A stretch of DNA of 64,000 nt from Thermomonas paludicola. Lineage in GTDB: Bacteria > Pseudomonadota > Gammaproteobacteria > Xanthomonadales > Xanthomonadaceae. The translations under genes and the position numbers were made by a program. Below the pieces are notes generated by a model. The model saw nothing but the letters and a program-made list of their open reading frames with translations. It was not told the origin of the DNA and made no database searches. Shown here piece by piece: positions 30,505-39,578 of the stretch. The DNA is taken from positions 62,001 to 126,000 of the forward strand of contig NZ_CP093311.1 in assembly GCF_024498955.1 (NCBI RefSeq), in the 5' to 3' direction. Within the stretch, counting starts at the first letter, position 1. Each line of letters begins with the position of its first letter.

Positions 30505-33267
30505 ATGGCACGCCTTGTCCTGATCGACGGTTCTTCCTACCTGTATCGCGCCTTCCACGCGCTGCCGCCGCTGACCAACGCGGCCGGCGAGCCGACCGGG
30601 GCGCTGTTCGGCGTGGTCAACATGCTGCGCGGGCACCTGAAGGAGAAGCCCGAGCGCATCGCCTTCGTGGTCGATGCGCCGGGGAAAACCTTCCGCGATG
30701 CGCTGTATGCCGACTACAAGGCCAATCGCCCACCGATGCCGGAGGAGCTGCGCGCGCAGATTGAACCGATGCTGGACGTGGTGTCGGCGCTGGGCATCCC
30801 GATCCTGCGCGAGCCGGGCGTGGAGGCCGACGACGTGATCGGCACGCTGGCGCTGCAGGCGGTGGCGCGGGGTCTGGAGGTGACCATTTCCACCGGCGAC
30901 AAGGACTTCGCCCAGCTGGTGCGGCCCGGGGTGCGGCTGGTCAACACCATGAGCGGCAACCGGCTGGAGTCGGACGCGGCCGTGATCGAGAAGTTCGGCG
31001 TGCGCGCCGACCAGATCGTGGATTACCTCGCGCTGATGGGCGATACCGTGGACAACGTGCCCGGCGTCGAGAAATGCGGCCCGAAGACTGCCGCCAAATG
31101 GCTGGCCGAATTTGGTTCGCTGGACGGCGTGGTTGCGCATGCCGAAGCGATCAAGGGCAAGATCGGCGAGAACCTGCGCGCGGCGCTGGGCAGGCTGCCG
31201 CTCAATCGCGAGCTGGTGACCATCAAGACCGACGTGGCGCTGGCGCAATCGCCGGACGACCTGCACCTGCGCGAACGCGATGCGGACGCACTGCGGGTGC
31301 TGTACGCGCGTTACGGCATGAACCAGGCGCTGAAGGAACTGGACGGCGGCGCTGCCTCCGCCGATGCCGTCGCCAGGCTGCCCAATGGCCCGGGGCGCGG
31401 CTTCGTCGCGCCGGCTGCCGCGCCTGTGCCGGCTGACATCGATCCGGCGCTGTCGGCGGCGGGCACATACGAGACCGTGCTCACCCCGGACCAGCTCGCT
31501 GCGTGGGTGGGCAAGCTGCGCAGCGCGCACGAATTCGCCTTCGATACCGAAACCGATTCGCTGGACGCGCTGCGCGCGAATCTGGTCGGCATCAGCCTCA
31601 GCGTGGAACCCGGCAGCGCCTGCTACATCCCGCTGGCGCATGACGGCCCCGGCGCAGCCGCGCAGCTGCCGCGCAACGCCGTGCTGGAGGCGCTGCGCCC
31701 GCTGCTGACGGATCCGACAAAACGCAAGCTGGGCCAGAACGGCAAATACGACCTGCACGTGCTGCATCGCCACGGCATCGCGGTGCAAGGCTATGCCGAT
31801 GACACCCTGCTGGAAAGCTTCGTGCTGAATGCCGGGATCGCGCGCCACGACATGGATTCGCTGGCGCAGCGCCACCTGGGTTACCAGACCCTGAAGTACG
31901 CGGACGTGGCGGGCAAGGGCGCAAAAGCCATTCCGTTCGCGCAGGTGAGCATTGACGATGCCACCCGCTATTCCGGCGAGGATGCCGACATCACCCTGCG
32001 CCTGCATCGCGTGCTGCATCCGCAGCTGCAGGCCGAGCCGGCGCTGCTGTCGGTCTATCGCGACATCGAAATGCCGCTGGTGCCTGTGCTGGCGCGGGTG
32101 GAAGAAAACGGCGTGCTGATCGACATGGCCGAACTGCGGCGGCAGTCGGCGAACCTGTCCAAGCGGATGCTGGCCGCGCAGCAAAAAGCCACCGAGCTGG
32201 CCGGCCGCACGTTCAACCTGGATTCGCCCAAGCAACTGGGCGCGCTGCTGTTCGACGAGCTGAAGCTGCCGGCATTGGTCAAGACCCCGGGCGGTGCGCC
32301 CTCCACCAACGAGGAAGCGCTGGAAGCCATCGCCGACCAGCACGAGCTGCCGCGCATCATTCTCGAGTATCGCGGCCTGGCGAAACTGCGCAGCACCTAC
32401 ACCGACAAGCTGCCGGAGATGATCAACCCCGATACCGGCCGCGTGCACACCAGTTACCACCAGGCCGGCGCCGCCACAGGGCGGCTGTCGTCATCAGACC
32501 CCAACCTGCAGAACATTCCCACCCGCACCGACGACGGCCGGCGCATCCGCACCGCCTTCATCGCGCCGCCGGGACGCAAACTGGTGGCCTGCGATTACTC
32601 GCAGATCGAGCTGCGGATCATGGCCCACCTGTCGGAAGACCCGGCGCTGCTGCGCGCGTTCGCCGCCGGCGCGGACATCCATCGCGCCACCGCCGCGGAA
32701 GTGTTCGGCAAAGCGCTGGACGAGGTGTCAGGCAATGAGCGCCGCGCCGCCAAGGCGATCAACTTCGGCCTGATCTACGGTATGGGCGCGTTCGGCCTTG
32801 CCAAGCAGCTGGGCGTCAGCCGTGGCGAAGCGCAGGACTACATCGCGCTGTACTTCAACCGCTATCCCGGCGTGCGCGACTACATGGAGCGCACCCGCCA
32901 GCAGGCGCGCGACCAGGGTTACGTGGAAACGGTATTCGGACGCCGGCTGGCGCTGGACTACATCCATTCGCGCAACGCCGCGCAGCGTGCCGGCGCCGAA
33001 CGCGCCGCGATCAATGCGCCGATGCAGGGCACCGCCGCCGACATCATCAAGCGCGCGATGGTGGCGGTGGATGCCTGGCTGGCCGGCCATCGTGAACACG
33101 CATCGATGATCCTGCAGGTACACGATGAACTGGTGTTCGAGGTGGATGCAGCCTTCGTTCCCGACCTGCTGGACAAGGCCCCGGCGCTGATGGCCGACGC
33201 CGCGCAGCTACGGGTGCCGCTGGTCGTGGATTCGGGCGTGGGTGACAACTGGGACCAGGCGCACTGA
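30505..33267 (+). CDS. polA: DNA polymerase I
   Basis: This 920-residue family A polymerase has all three domains. The 5'-3' exonuclease covers residues 1-290 (ADDVIGTLA and GDKDFAQLV). The 3'-5' exonuclease retains its metal ligands in FDTETDSLDAL near residue 350, so proofreading is probably intact. The polymerase domain shows motif A DYSQIELRIMAH, motif B RRAAKAINFGLIYGMG and motif C VHDELVF. It fills gaps in repair and removes RNA primers. The ATG at 30505 follows a short upstream region divergent from the coiled-coil gene. A C-rich sRNA gene lies directly downstream. Confidence 0.97.
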   Translation: MARLVLIDGSSYLYRAFHALPPLTNAAGEPTGALFGVVNMLRGHLKEKPERIAFVVDAPGKTFRDALYADYKANRPPMPEELRAQIEPMLDVVSALGIPILREPGVEADDVIGTLALQAVARGLEVTISTGDKDFAQLVRPGVRLVNTMSGNRLESDAAVIEKFGVRADQIVDYLALMGDTVDNVPGVEKCGPKTAAKWLAEFGSLDGVVAHAEAIKGKIGENLRAALGRLPLNRELVTIKTDVALAQSPDDLHLRERDADALRVLYARYGMNQALKELDGGAASADAVARLPNGPGRGFVAPAAAPVPADIDPALSAAGTYETVLTPDQLAAWVGKLRSAHEFAFDTETDSLDALRANLVGISLSVEPGSACYIPLAHDGPGAAAQLPRNAVLEALRPLLTDPTKRKLGQNGKYDLHVLHRHGIAVQGYADDTLLESFVLNAGIARHDMDSLAQRHLGYQTLKYADVAGKGAKAIPFAQVSIDDATRYSGEDADITLRLHRVLHPQLQAEPALLSVYRDIEMPLVPVLARVEENGVLIDMAELRRQSANLSKRMLAAQQKATELAGRTFNLDSPKQLGALLFDELKLPALVKTPGGAPSTNEEALEAIADQHELPRIILEYRGLAKLRSTYTDKLPEMINPDTGRVHTSYHQAGAATGRLSSSDPNLQNIPTRTDDGRRIRTAFIAPPGRKLVACDYSQIELRIMAHLSEDPALLRAFAAGADIHRATAAEVFGKALDEVSGNERRAAKAINFGLIYGMGAFGLAKQLGVSRGEAQDYIALYFNRYPGVRDYMERTRQQARDQGYVETVFGRRLALDYIHSRNAAQRAGAERAAINAPMQGTAADIIKRAMVAVDAWLAGHREHASMILQVHDELVFEVDAAFVPDLLDKAPALMADAAQLRVPLVVDSGVGDNWDQAH

Positions 33268-33399
33268 AAATCGGCAGGAAGTCCGGGCAAACCGTGACGT
33301 TGGACAGGCGTTTTCGGCGCCCTGGAAAATGCAATGAATCATTCATGAACCGAACGGTTTTTTAACCCCGATCTTCACGAACCATCCATGCGGGAAGTG

Positions 33400-33534
33400 G
33401 TCATATACCCCGTAACAGGTGCAACGCCTGTTACCGATCACTACCCCTCCCCTGGTGTGATCACCGGAAGGCTCGGTTCTCCCCAGCCAGTCTTCCCCGG
33501 GCCCCGCAGTCCCCCCTGGCTGCGGGGCTTTTTT
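33400..33534 (+). ncRNA. sX13-like C-rich small RNA downstream of polA
   Basis: No reading frame explains this block. It folds into a chain of hairpins: stem 1 pairs 33412-33419 with 33427-33434; stem 2 pairs 33436-33441 with 33457-33462 around a loop with CCCCTCCCC; a third pairs 33466-33473 with 33485-33496 (with CTCCCC in the loop region); the last is an intrinsic terminator, 9 bp (33501-33509 with 33520-33528), loop TCCCCCCTGG, and six Ts. ATATAC just upstream may be the -10. The length of about 120 nt, the exposed C-runs and the position after polA fit the Xanthomonadaceae sRNA sX13, which pairs with G-rich mRNA sites; ErsA/Spot 42 occupy similar positions elsewhere. Confidence 0.7.
33501..33534 (+). 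terminator. Intrinsic terminator of the C-rich sRNA
   Basis: A perfect 9-bp GC stem, GCCCCGCAG paired with CTGCGGGGC, closes a 10-nt loop and is followed by TTTTTT. It is the strongest intrinsic terminator in the window and ends the sRNA transcript (and any polA read-through). Confidence 0.88.
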
Positions 33535-33544
33535 GTGGTCGTCT

Positions 33545-33697
33545 TGTTGGCGGCGACAAACATCGAAAGCTTGCTGCGCAAACCCTGGAGCCCCATGCCG
33601 GTGGCTTCCAGAGCCCCGCGGCTTCGCCGCGCCCCCTTTACTAAAAGGGCGTTCCACCGGACAGTTGCAAACTGTCTTGCCGTGGTCTGGAGTTGGC
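33545..33697 (+). other. Hairpin-rich leader between sRNA and DUF421 gene
   Basis: This spacer contains three successive small hairpins: CGCGGC/GCCGCG (33617-33631), CCCTTT/AAAGGG (33634-33649) and the perfect GACAGTT/AACTGTC with a 3-nt loop (33660-33676). There is no T-run. They may form a structured 5' leader of the following gene or a degenerate dispersed repeat; I see no reading frame. Confidence 0.4.
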
Positions 33698-34177
33698 ATG
33701 AATGCACTGTTCCAGCTGTCTGCACCGTGGTGGCATTTCATCCTGCGCGCGGTAGTGGTGTATGCGCTGGTGCTGGTGCTGATGCGGCTGTCGGGCAAAC
33801 GCGCGGTCGGCCAGTTCACCCCGTTCGACCTGGTGTTGCTGATCCTGATCGGCAACGCAGTGCAAAACGGCATCAACGGCGGTGACAACTCGCTGACGGG
33901 CGCCGCGATCATGGCCAGCACGCTGATGGTGCTGAACTACGCGATGGCGATGCTGATTTCGCGAAACCACCGCGCCGAGCGGATGATCGAAGGCGCGCCG
34001 GTGGTGCTGGCGCGCGAGGGCAAGGTCTTCCCGCGCGTCCTGCGACGCGAACTGGTGAGCGAAGAGGATTTCAAGGAAGCGTTGCGGATGAACAACATCG
34101 AAGATGTCAGTAGCGTGCACCTGGCATTGCTGGAAACCAACGGCCATATCACGGTGATGGCCAAATCCCGCGATTAG
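33698..34177 (+). CDS. DUF421 (YetF/YcaP-like) membrane protein
   Basis: The 159-residue product has about three hydrophobic helices in the first 85 residues (starting [20 protein letters not shown], the DUF421 hallmark) and a cytoplasmic C-terminal domain with [19 protein letters not shown] and the family's EEDFKEALR. YetF/YcaP proteins are inner-membrane proteins of unknown role. The ATG at 33698 has CTGGAG upstream. The stop overlaps the convergent hemF stop by 4 bp, so neither gene has room for a separate terminator. Confidence 0.85.
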   Translation: MNALFQLSAPWWHFILRAVVVYALVLVLMRLSGKRAVGQFTPFDLVLLILIGNAVQNGINGGDNSLTGAAIMASTLMVLNYAMAMLISRNHRAERMIEGAPVVLAREGKVFPRVLRRELVSEEDFKEALRMNNIEDVSSVHLALLETNGHITVMAKSRD

Positions 34178-35109
34178 CCGGCGTCCGCCAGCCAGTCGCG
34201 CGGGCGCAGGTAGTCGGCCAGCTGCGCCTCGGCGCTGCCCGCTTCGGGCTGGTAGCCATATTCCCAGCGCACCAGCGGCGGCAGGCTCATCAGGATCGAC
34301 TCGGTGCGCCCGCCGCTCTGCAGGCCGAACAGCGTGCCGCGGTCGAACACCAGGTTGAACTCCACGTAGCGGCCGCGCCGGTACAGCTGGAACTGGCGCT
34401 CGCGCTCGCCGAATGGGGTCGCCTTGCGGCGTTCGACGATCGGCAGGTAGGCATCGAGAAAGCCGTCGCCGACCGCGCGCAGGTAGCCGAAGCAGTCGTC
34501 GAAGTCGCCGTGCAGGTCGTCGAAGAACAGCCCGCCCACGCCGCGCGTCTCGTCGCGGTGCTTCAGGAAGAAATACTCGTCGCACCATTTCTTGTGCGCG
34601 TCGTAGCGCGCCTGGCCGCCGAACGGCTCGCACAGCGCGCGCGCGGTGCGGTGCCAGTGCAACACGTCATCAAAGAACGGATAGAACGGGGTCAGGTCGA
34701 AGCCGCCGCCGAACCACCACGCCACCGTCTCGCCGTCGCGCTCGGCGCGGAAGTGGCGCACGTTGGCGTGCGTGGTCGGCACGAACGGGTTGCGTGGATG
34801 GAACACCAGCGAAACGCCGACCGCGCGCCAGGACGCGCCCGCCAGTTCGGGCCGGTTGGCCGTCGCAGACGGCGGCAGGCGGTCGCCCGACACGTCGGAA
34901 AAACCGATGCCGGCCTGTTCGAACACCGCGCCGTCGCGCAGCACGCGGGTGCGCCCGCCGCCGCGGATCGGCGAGCTGGCGGGAGCCTTCGTCCACGCAT
35001 CTTCGTGGAAGCGCGCGCGGCCGTCGGCGGCTTCGATGGCGGCGCAGATGCGATCCTGCAAATCGGTGAGGTAATCGCGGACGCTGCCGATGCCGGGAAT
35101 GTTGTTCAT
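34174..35109 (-). CDS. hemF: Oxygen-dependent coproporphyrinogen III oxidase
   Basis: HemF converts coproporphyrinogen III to protoporphyrinogen IX with O2. The 311-residue sequence has family-typical blocks: [55 protein letters not shown] and [19 protein letters not shown]. Metal or substrate-binding histidines and the dimer arm appear complete, and the length is normal. The start at 35109 precedes GIGSVRDYL. It is 23 bp downstream of an EamA transporter gene on the same strand, and together with hemY, hemX and hemD belongs to a heme-synthesis neighbourhood. Confidence 0.95.
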   Translation of the reverse strand: MNNIPGIGSVRDYLTDLQDRICAAIEAADGRARFHEDAWTKAPASSPIRGGGRTRVLRDGAVFEQAGIGFSDVSGDRLPPSATANRPELAGASWRAVGVSLVFHPRNPFVPTTHANVRHFRAERDGETVAWWFGGGFDLTPFYPFFDDVLHWHRTARALCEPFGGQARYDAHKKWCDEYFFLKHRDETRGVGGLFFDDLHGDFDDCFGYLRAVGDGFLDAYLPIVERRKATPFGERERQFQLYRRGRYVEFNLVFDRGTLFGLQSGGRTESILMSLPPLVRWEYGYQPEAGSAEAQLADYLRPRDWLADAG

Positions 35110-35132
35110 TCGCCCATTGTAGAAGCTGACGC

Positions 35133-35978
35133 TCAGGCCCATGCCAGCAGCGCAATGGCCGCCAGCGCCAGCAGCAGGCCAACGCCGTTGGTGCGGCTCA
35201 GGCGCTCCTTGAACAGCAGCACGCCGACCGCTGCGCCCAGCATCACCACGCCCAGATTCATGCCGGCGAACACCAGCGCGGGCTGATCCGGCAGCGCACG
35301 GTGCGCACGCAGGTAGAACAGGATATTGCCGAAGTTGCACAGCCCCAGCAGCAGCCCACCCAGTGCGCTGCGGAGCGTGAAGCGCGCGCGCCTGAGAACC
35401 TGGATCGCAAACGCGACCAGCAGCGCCAGTGCGAATACCGCCAGCAGTGAACTGCCCAGCGGCGGGCCGGCAGCGGCGACGCGCTTGAACAGCACGTCGA
35501 TCAGGCCGAAGCCGGCGAACACCGCCAGCGGCCAGCCCCAGCGCGCGGCACCGCGATCGCCCGCGTCGCGCCCGCTGCGCCAGACCATGCAGGCCAGCGC
35601 CAGCAGGCCCAAACCGCAGCCGAGCAGCGTCGCGCCGTCCACCGGTTGCCCGAACAGGGTGAATGCGGCGGCCAACGGGATCAGCAGCGACAGCCGTTGC
35701 GCTGCATCAGAACGCACGATGCCGGCGTGCTGCACCGATGCGCCAAGCGCGAGAAAGATGCCTGGCAGCAGCAGGCCAAGCCCTGCCAGCGCCAGCCACG
35801 GGGCATCGGCGTGGCGCAGCGGCGCCAGCGGCGGCTGCAGGACCAGGAGCGTCAGCGCGCCGGTCGCCACGTAATTCCACGCCACCGCCTGGCCCACGTC
35901 AACGCCAGCGCGCTTGGCCAGCTTCAGCAGCACCGAGACCAGCACGCTGCACAGCGCGGCAAGCAACAGGACACTCAT
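35133..35978 (-). CDS. EamA/DMT family transporter
   Basis: The 281-residue product has about ten hydrophobic helices in two five-helix repeats, the EamA architecture of the drug/metabolite transporter superfamily. The C-terminal helix starts with [18 protein letters not shown]. No substrate can be inferred. It is located between hemF (23 bp downstream) and hemY (27 bp upstream) on the same strand, so it is probably in the same transcript, but a link to heme intermediates is only guessable from position. Confidence 0.82.
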   Translation of the reverse strand: MSVLLLAALCSVLVSVLLKLAKRAGVDVGQAVAWNYVATGALTLLVLQPPLAPLRHADAPWLALAGLGLLLPGIFLALGASVQHAGIVRSDAAQRLSLLIPLAAAFTLFGQPVDGATLLGCGLGLLALACMVWRSGRDAGDRGAARWGWPLAVFAGFGLIDVLFKRVAAAGPPLGSSLLAVFALALLVAFAIQVLRRARFTLRSALGGLLLGLCNFGNILFYLRAHRALPDQPALVFAGMNLGVVMLGAAVGVLLFKERLSRTNGVGLLLALAAIALLAWA

Positions 35979-36005
35979 CGATGCTGCCCGCGTGGATGCA
36001 ACCGG

Positions 36006-37256
36006 CTAGCCGCGCAGGCGAGGCAAACCGTGTTCATCGCGTTCCTCGATCGCTGCCGTGTCGGCGATCTGCTGGCGCAAGCCGCGGCCGGGCAGCTCCA
36101 GCAGGGCATCGCCGCGCGCCTGACGCAGTGCATTGGCGTAGCACAGCCGCGCGCGCGCCTCGTCGCCCAGCTGCACGGCGCCATCGCCGAGCGCCTCCCA
36201 GGCGGGAGCGCCTGCACCTTGCGCGATGGCGCGATGCAGTCCGTCCTCCGCCGGCAACCAGCGGCCTTGCCGCTGGGCGATACGCGCAGCGGCCAACAGC
36301 AATGACGGGCTGGAAGGATGCGCATGCAGCCAGGTGTCGATGCGCGCGCGGCGCAGGTCCAGGCGGGACACGTCAAGTGCGCCGTACAGCGCGGCGAGGT
36401 CTTCATCCCAGCGCGCATCCAGCGCCGCTTCCAGGCTGCGGGTTGCCGCCTCATCCCAGCGCAACGCGGCAGCGCGCGTGGCGTAGGCCGCCACCACGCA
36501 GGGCAGGGTGCGCAGGGGCTCCGGCAACGCATCCCACAGGTCGGCCAGCGCATTGGGATCGGCGGCTTCGCGCAGCGCCTGCCCCGCCCAGGTTGCCTGC
36601 AAGGCATCCAGCTGTGCCGGCGGCAGGGCCTGCTGTTGACGCAGCGCGCCCAGCAGCCCGTACGCCTCACCGCTGCGGCGGCTGGCGGCCAGCGCGCGGG
36701 CGCGCAGCAGCAATCCATGCGCCGGCAACGGCTGCGCCGGTGCTGCGTCCAGCGCGGCCAGCGCCGCATCCGGTGCGTCCTCGGCCAGCGCGTGCTCGGC
36801 AACGGCCAGGGCGCGCACGGCGGGATGGCGCTGCTCGAAGCCGTCCAGCAGCGCCGTGGCCGCAGCATCGTCACCGCGCGCCCACGCGGCACGCGCGGCA
36901 TGCGTCCGCGCCACCGCTTCCGCATCGCGCCCCTCTGCCGCCTTGCGCAACAGCTGCTCGGCGCGCGCGTAGTCGCCGCGCTGGAAGGCGCCCAATCCAT
37001 CAATCAATCGTGCCCGCGTCCTGCGCTTGCGATGCCGGTTCCACAGCCGGAACGGCAATCGCAGCAGCGTCCACAGCAGCGCCATGGCCAACATGGCGGC
37101 CAGCAGCAGGCCAATCCCCACGGCGACCGTGGTGGTGTAGTCGGTGCCGCGATAGCGCACCAGCACATGGCCGGGGTCTTGCAGCAGGAATTGCGCCAGC
37201 AGTGCACCCACCACCGCCAGCAACAGCCAAAGCAGCATGCTGCGAAACAGGTTCAT
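36006..37256 (-). CDS. hemY: HemY, heme-biosynthesis-associated TPR membrane protein
   Basis: The 416-residue protein has two N-terminal transmembrane helices (about 5-25 and 40-65, HemY_N signature VRYRGTDYTTTVAVGIGLLLAAML) followed by a cytoplasmic TPR-like helical domain rich in Ala and Leu. This is proteobacterial HemY, not protoporphyrinogen oxidase of the same symbol. It is thought to assist late heme synthesis, perhaps as a scaffold. Its ATG at 37256 overlaps the hemX stop in an ATGA junction, so hemX-hemY are translationally coupled. Confidence 0.9.
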   Translation of the reverse strand: MNLFRSMLLWLLLAVVGALLAQFLLQDPGHVLVRYRGTDYTTTVAVGIGLLLAAMLAMALLWTLLRLPFRLWNRHRKRRTRARLIDGLGAFQRGDYARAEQLLRKAAEGRDAEAVARTHAARAAWARGDDAAATALLDGFEQRHPAVRALAVAEHALAEDAPDAALAALDAAPAQPLPAHGLLLRARALAASRRSGEAYGLLGALRQQQALPPAQLDALQATWAGQALREAADPNALADLWDALPEPLRTLPCVVAAYATRAAALRWDEAATRSLEAALDARWDEDLAALYGALDVSRLDLRRARIDTWLHAHPSSPSLLLAAARIAQRQGRWLPAEDGLHRAIAQGAGAPAWEALGDGAVQLGDEARARLCYANALRQARGDALLELPGRGLRQQIADTAAIEERDEHGLPRLRG

Positions 37257-38230
37257 TGCATGTCACTCCTTCCGCGCAGGCTGCGCAGTTGCGCCAGCGT
37301 GCTGCCGGCCAAGGGGCTGGCCTGATGCAGCGGCATTGCGGCCAGTTGCGCGAGCGTGCGCTGCCTTTCAGCCAACTCCGGATTGCCGGCCAGCAGGCGT
37401 CGCAGCCAACCATCGATCCGCGCCAGCGCGCGCCGCAAGCCCGGCGCATCACGGCGTTCGATCGCCGCCCGCGCCAGGCTGATCTCAAGCTGCACGGTGG
37501 CGAGCGCGGCCTCGCGGTCCACGCGCTCGTCCAGCCCGGCGGATGCGGTTGGGTGGCTGCGCACGAGCCGATCCAGCAGGCGTTCGTACCACGGCTTGCC
37601 CACTGCCTCGTCGGCAGCCGCACGGGGTTCCGCGCCAAGGCCGGCATCCAGCGTGTCGAGCAGGACCGTGGCCCGCGCGCGCGGATCGGCGCCCAGCGCG
37701 TCCAGCGCCGCCTGCTCCTGCGCCAACGTCTGCCGCAGGTTGAGGAACGCCGGATCATCAATCCCCGCCAGCAGCGGCGCTGCCAGCAACAATGCGCGCC
37801 GCGCGCCGTCGAGGTCGTCGTCCAGCTGCAGGCGTTGCTGGCCGATGCCCAGCACCAGTTCGATCTCGTCCAGGCGCAGCGCCTGCGCGCCGTGGTAGCC
37901 GGGATCGGCCAGTTTGGAAACCGTGTCTTCGACCAAGGCGGCGCGCTGGCCGATGCCCAGCAATTCCTCGCGCAGAACGCGATTGGTCGCTTCGGCCTGC
38001 TGCAGGCGCTGCGCCTGCGCGCGCTGGCTCAGGCGCAGGGCATCGATGCGCGCGTCCAATGCCGCCCGCTGCTGGTCCGCCTGCGCGTGCACCTGGGCCT
38101 GCAGGCGTTGCCAGTGCTGCCAGCCGAACCCGCCCGCTGCGGCCAGCACGATGAGCAGCAACAACAGCAGGAGCAAGCTGCCGGAACGAGAGCGGCGGGC
38201 GGGCGAGACCGGCGCGGGGGACGATGGCAT
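37253..38230 (-). CDS. hemX: HemX, uroporphyrinogen-III C-methyltransferase-like membrane protein
   Basis: From the ATG at 38230 the product has 325 residues (a GTG at 38236 adds two). One transmembrane helix near residues 20-40 precedes a long coiled coil (LQAQVHAQADQQRAALDARIDALRL-type heptads, residues 45-100) and the HemX domain. Despite database names it lacks a methyltransferase fold. HemX proteins are membrane proteins encoded between hemD and hemY in Gammaproteobacteria, exactly as here. It starts 15 bp after the hemD stop. Confidence 0.9.
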   Translation of the reverse strand: MPSSPAPVSPARRSRSGSLLLLLLLLIVLAAAGGFGWQHWQRLQAQVHAQADQQRAALDARIDALRLSQRAQAQRLQQAEATNRVLREELLGIGQRAALVEDTVSKLADPGYHGAQALRLDEIELVLGIGQQRLQLDDDLDGARRALLLAAPLLAGIDDPAFLNLRQTLAQEQAALDALGADPRARATVLLDTLDAGLGAEPRAAADEAVGKPWYERLLDRLVRSHPTASAGLDERVDREAALATVQLEISLARAAIERRDAPGLRRALARIDGWLRRLLAGNPELAERQRTLAQLAAMPLHQASPLAGSTLAQLRSLRGRSDMQ

Positions 38231-38245
38231 GTTCACCCGGCGATG

Positions 38246-39016
38246 CTAAACGAAGGCGGCGGCGGCGGCGCGCAACAGCGACGCCGGGCGTGCAGCGGAC
38301 GCCGAAGCCACGCGGGTGAACCCCGCGTCGCGCGCCAGCTGTGCCAGGCGATCGCTTGCGGCCACCAGCGCGATCTCGCGCAGGCTGTGCTGCGGGACCT
38401 GCGCCAACAGCGCCAGCAACGCCTCGCCACTGCTCAGCGCCAGCAGCACATGCCGCGGGTCGTGCAGGGCTGCGGCCAGCGCGTGCCGGCTGGCCGCGGT
38501 CAACGCCACGGTTGCGCGCGCATACACATCGGCGCGCAGCACGTCGGCCCCGCGCGCGCGCAGCGCCGGTTGCAGCTTGCCGCGTCCACCCGGCGCCGTC
38601 ACCAGGCCGATCCGCTGGCCGTTCACGGCGGCAAGCTGCGGCATCCCCAGCAGGCCTTCGCTGTCCATTTGCTGCGGCGAAGCGGCCGGCACCCCGGCAC
38701 GCTGCAGCGCCCGCCGGGTGCCTTCGCCCACGGCCAGCCAGCACTGCGCGGGGCGGGCGTGAAATGCAGCCAGCGCCGAGGCCGCACGCACCGCGTTGGG
38801 GCTGGTGAACACCACGATGCCGGCCGCCAATGCAGCGCCGAGGTCGCGCCGTGTCTGCGCATCGTCGGTGTGCTTGATGGCGATCGGCGACACCGCCAGC
38901 AGGCGCGCGCCGAAACGCATGCACGCAGCACGCAAACCGGCGTGCTGCCCGCGCGGACGCAGCGACAGTACGGTCCAGTCTTGAAGCGGAAGTGCTTGAT
39001 CTGCAAGGCGGGGCAT
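38246..39016 (-). CDS. hemD: Uroporphyrinogen-III synthase
   Basis: HemD cyclises hydroxymethylbilane to uroporphyrinogen III. The 256-residue protein has the two-lobe alpha/beta pattern; recognisable family stretches are FTSPNAVRAA near residue 72, the WLAVGEGTRRAL turn, and the C-terminal half with LLALSSGEAL. The ATG at 39016 is the conserved start (MPRLAD). It heads hemD-hemX-hemY. hemC, which often precedes hemD, is not in the window; the upstream neighbour is a divergent thioesterase gene. Confidence 0.88.
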   Translation of the reverse strand: MPRLADQALPLQDWTVLSLRPRGQHAGLRAACMRFGARLLAVSPIAIKHTDDAQTRRDLGAALAAGIVVFTSPNAVRAASALAAFHARPAQCWLAVGEGTRRALQRAGVPAASPQQMDSEGLLGMPQLAAVNGQRIGLVTAPGGRGKLQPALRARGADVLRADVYARATVALTAASRHALAAALHDPRHVLLALSSGEALLALLAQVPQHSLREIALVAASDRLAQLARDAGFTRVASASAARPASLLRAAAAAFV

Positions 39017-39061
39017 GCATACAGCTTGGCATGGTGATCGGGTTTGCGTCAGGCTTTGCGC

Positions 39062-39532
39062 ATGGATCAACTTGCCAAGCCCGATACCGCGCTGGATGCG
39101 CTGACTGCCCATTTTGCTGCCATGCCGCCGGTGGCGGCACTGCAACCGCGGGTACTGGAATGGCGCAACGGCGCCCTGCGCCTGCAGGCGCCGCTGAGTG
39201 CCAACATCAACGACAAGGGCTGCGCGTTCGGCGGCAGCCTGATTTCGCTGATGACCATTGCCGCATGGGGCTTGATCTCGCTGGAGCTGGAAGGCGCCGG
39301 CCTGCATGCCGACGTGTTCGTGGCCGACAGCCGCGTGCGCTACCTGAAGCCGGTGTTCGAGGACATCGTGGTCGAGGCGACGTTCGACGATGCCGGCGAG
39401 CACGCATTGCTGGTGGATACCCTGCGCCGGCAAGGCCGCGCGGGCATCCGCCTGCAGGCAAGGGCCATGCTCGCCAACGGCGGCGTGGCGGCGACATTCG
39501 TCGGGCGTTACGTCGCCATTGAAAAATCCTGA
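39062..39532 (+). CDS. YiiD C-terminal-type thioesterase
   Basis: The 156-residue protein has a hotdog-fold thioesterase domain of the YiiD_C type: GCAFGGSLISLMTIAAWG near residue 58 is the family signature, with DSRVRYLKPV following. It probably hydrolyses an acyl-CoA or acyl-ACP. The ATG at 39062 is preferred to a TTG 18 nt upstream. It is divergent from hemD across 45 bp and is followed by the small exported protein gene. Confidence 0.85.
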   Translation: MDQLAKPDTALDALTAHFAAMPPVAALQPRVLEWRNGALRLQAPLSANINDKGCAFGGSLISLMTIAAWGLISLELEGAGLHADVFVADSRVRYLKPVFEDIVVEATFDDAGEHALLVDTLRRQGRAGIRLQARAMLANGGVAATFVGRYVAIEKS

Positions 39533-39578
39533 CCCGGCAGCGGTTACGATGCCGGTCTTCCCCGGCGGAACCACGGCA

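Noticed and set aside
33341..33364. Possible terminator directly after polA (AACC..GGTTTTTT)
   Set aside because: The stem is only four AT-rich pairs and would be unstable; the clear terminator is the one at 33501-33534.
35663..39037. 1124-codon plus-strand open frame across hemY, hemX and hemD
   Set aside because: Its translation is Arg/Ala/Pro/Gln-rich low complexity without domain signals; the minus-strand heme genes are well supported.
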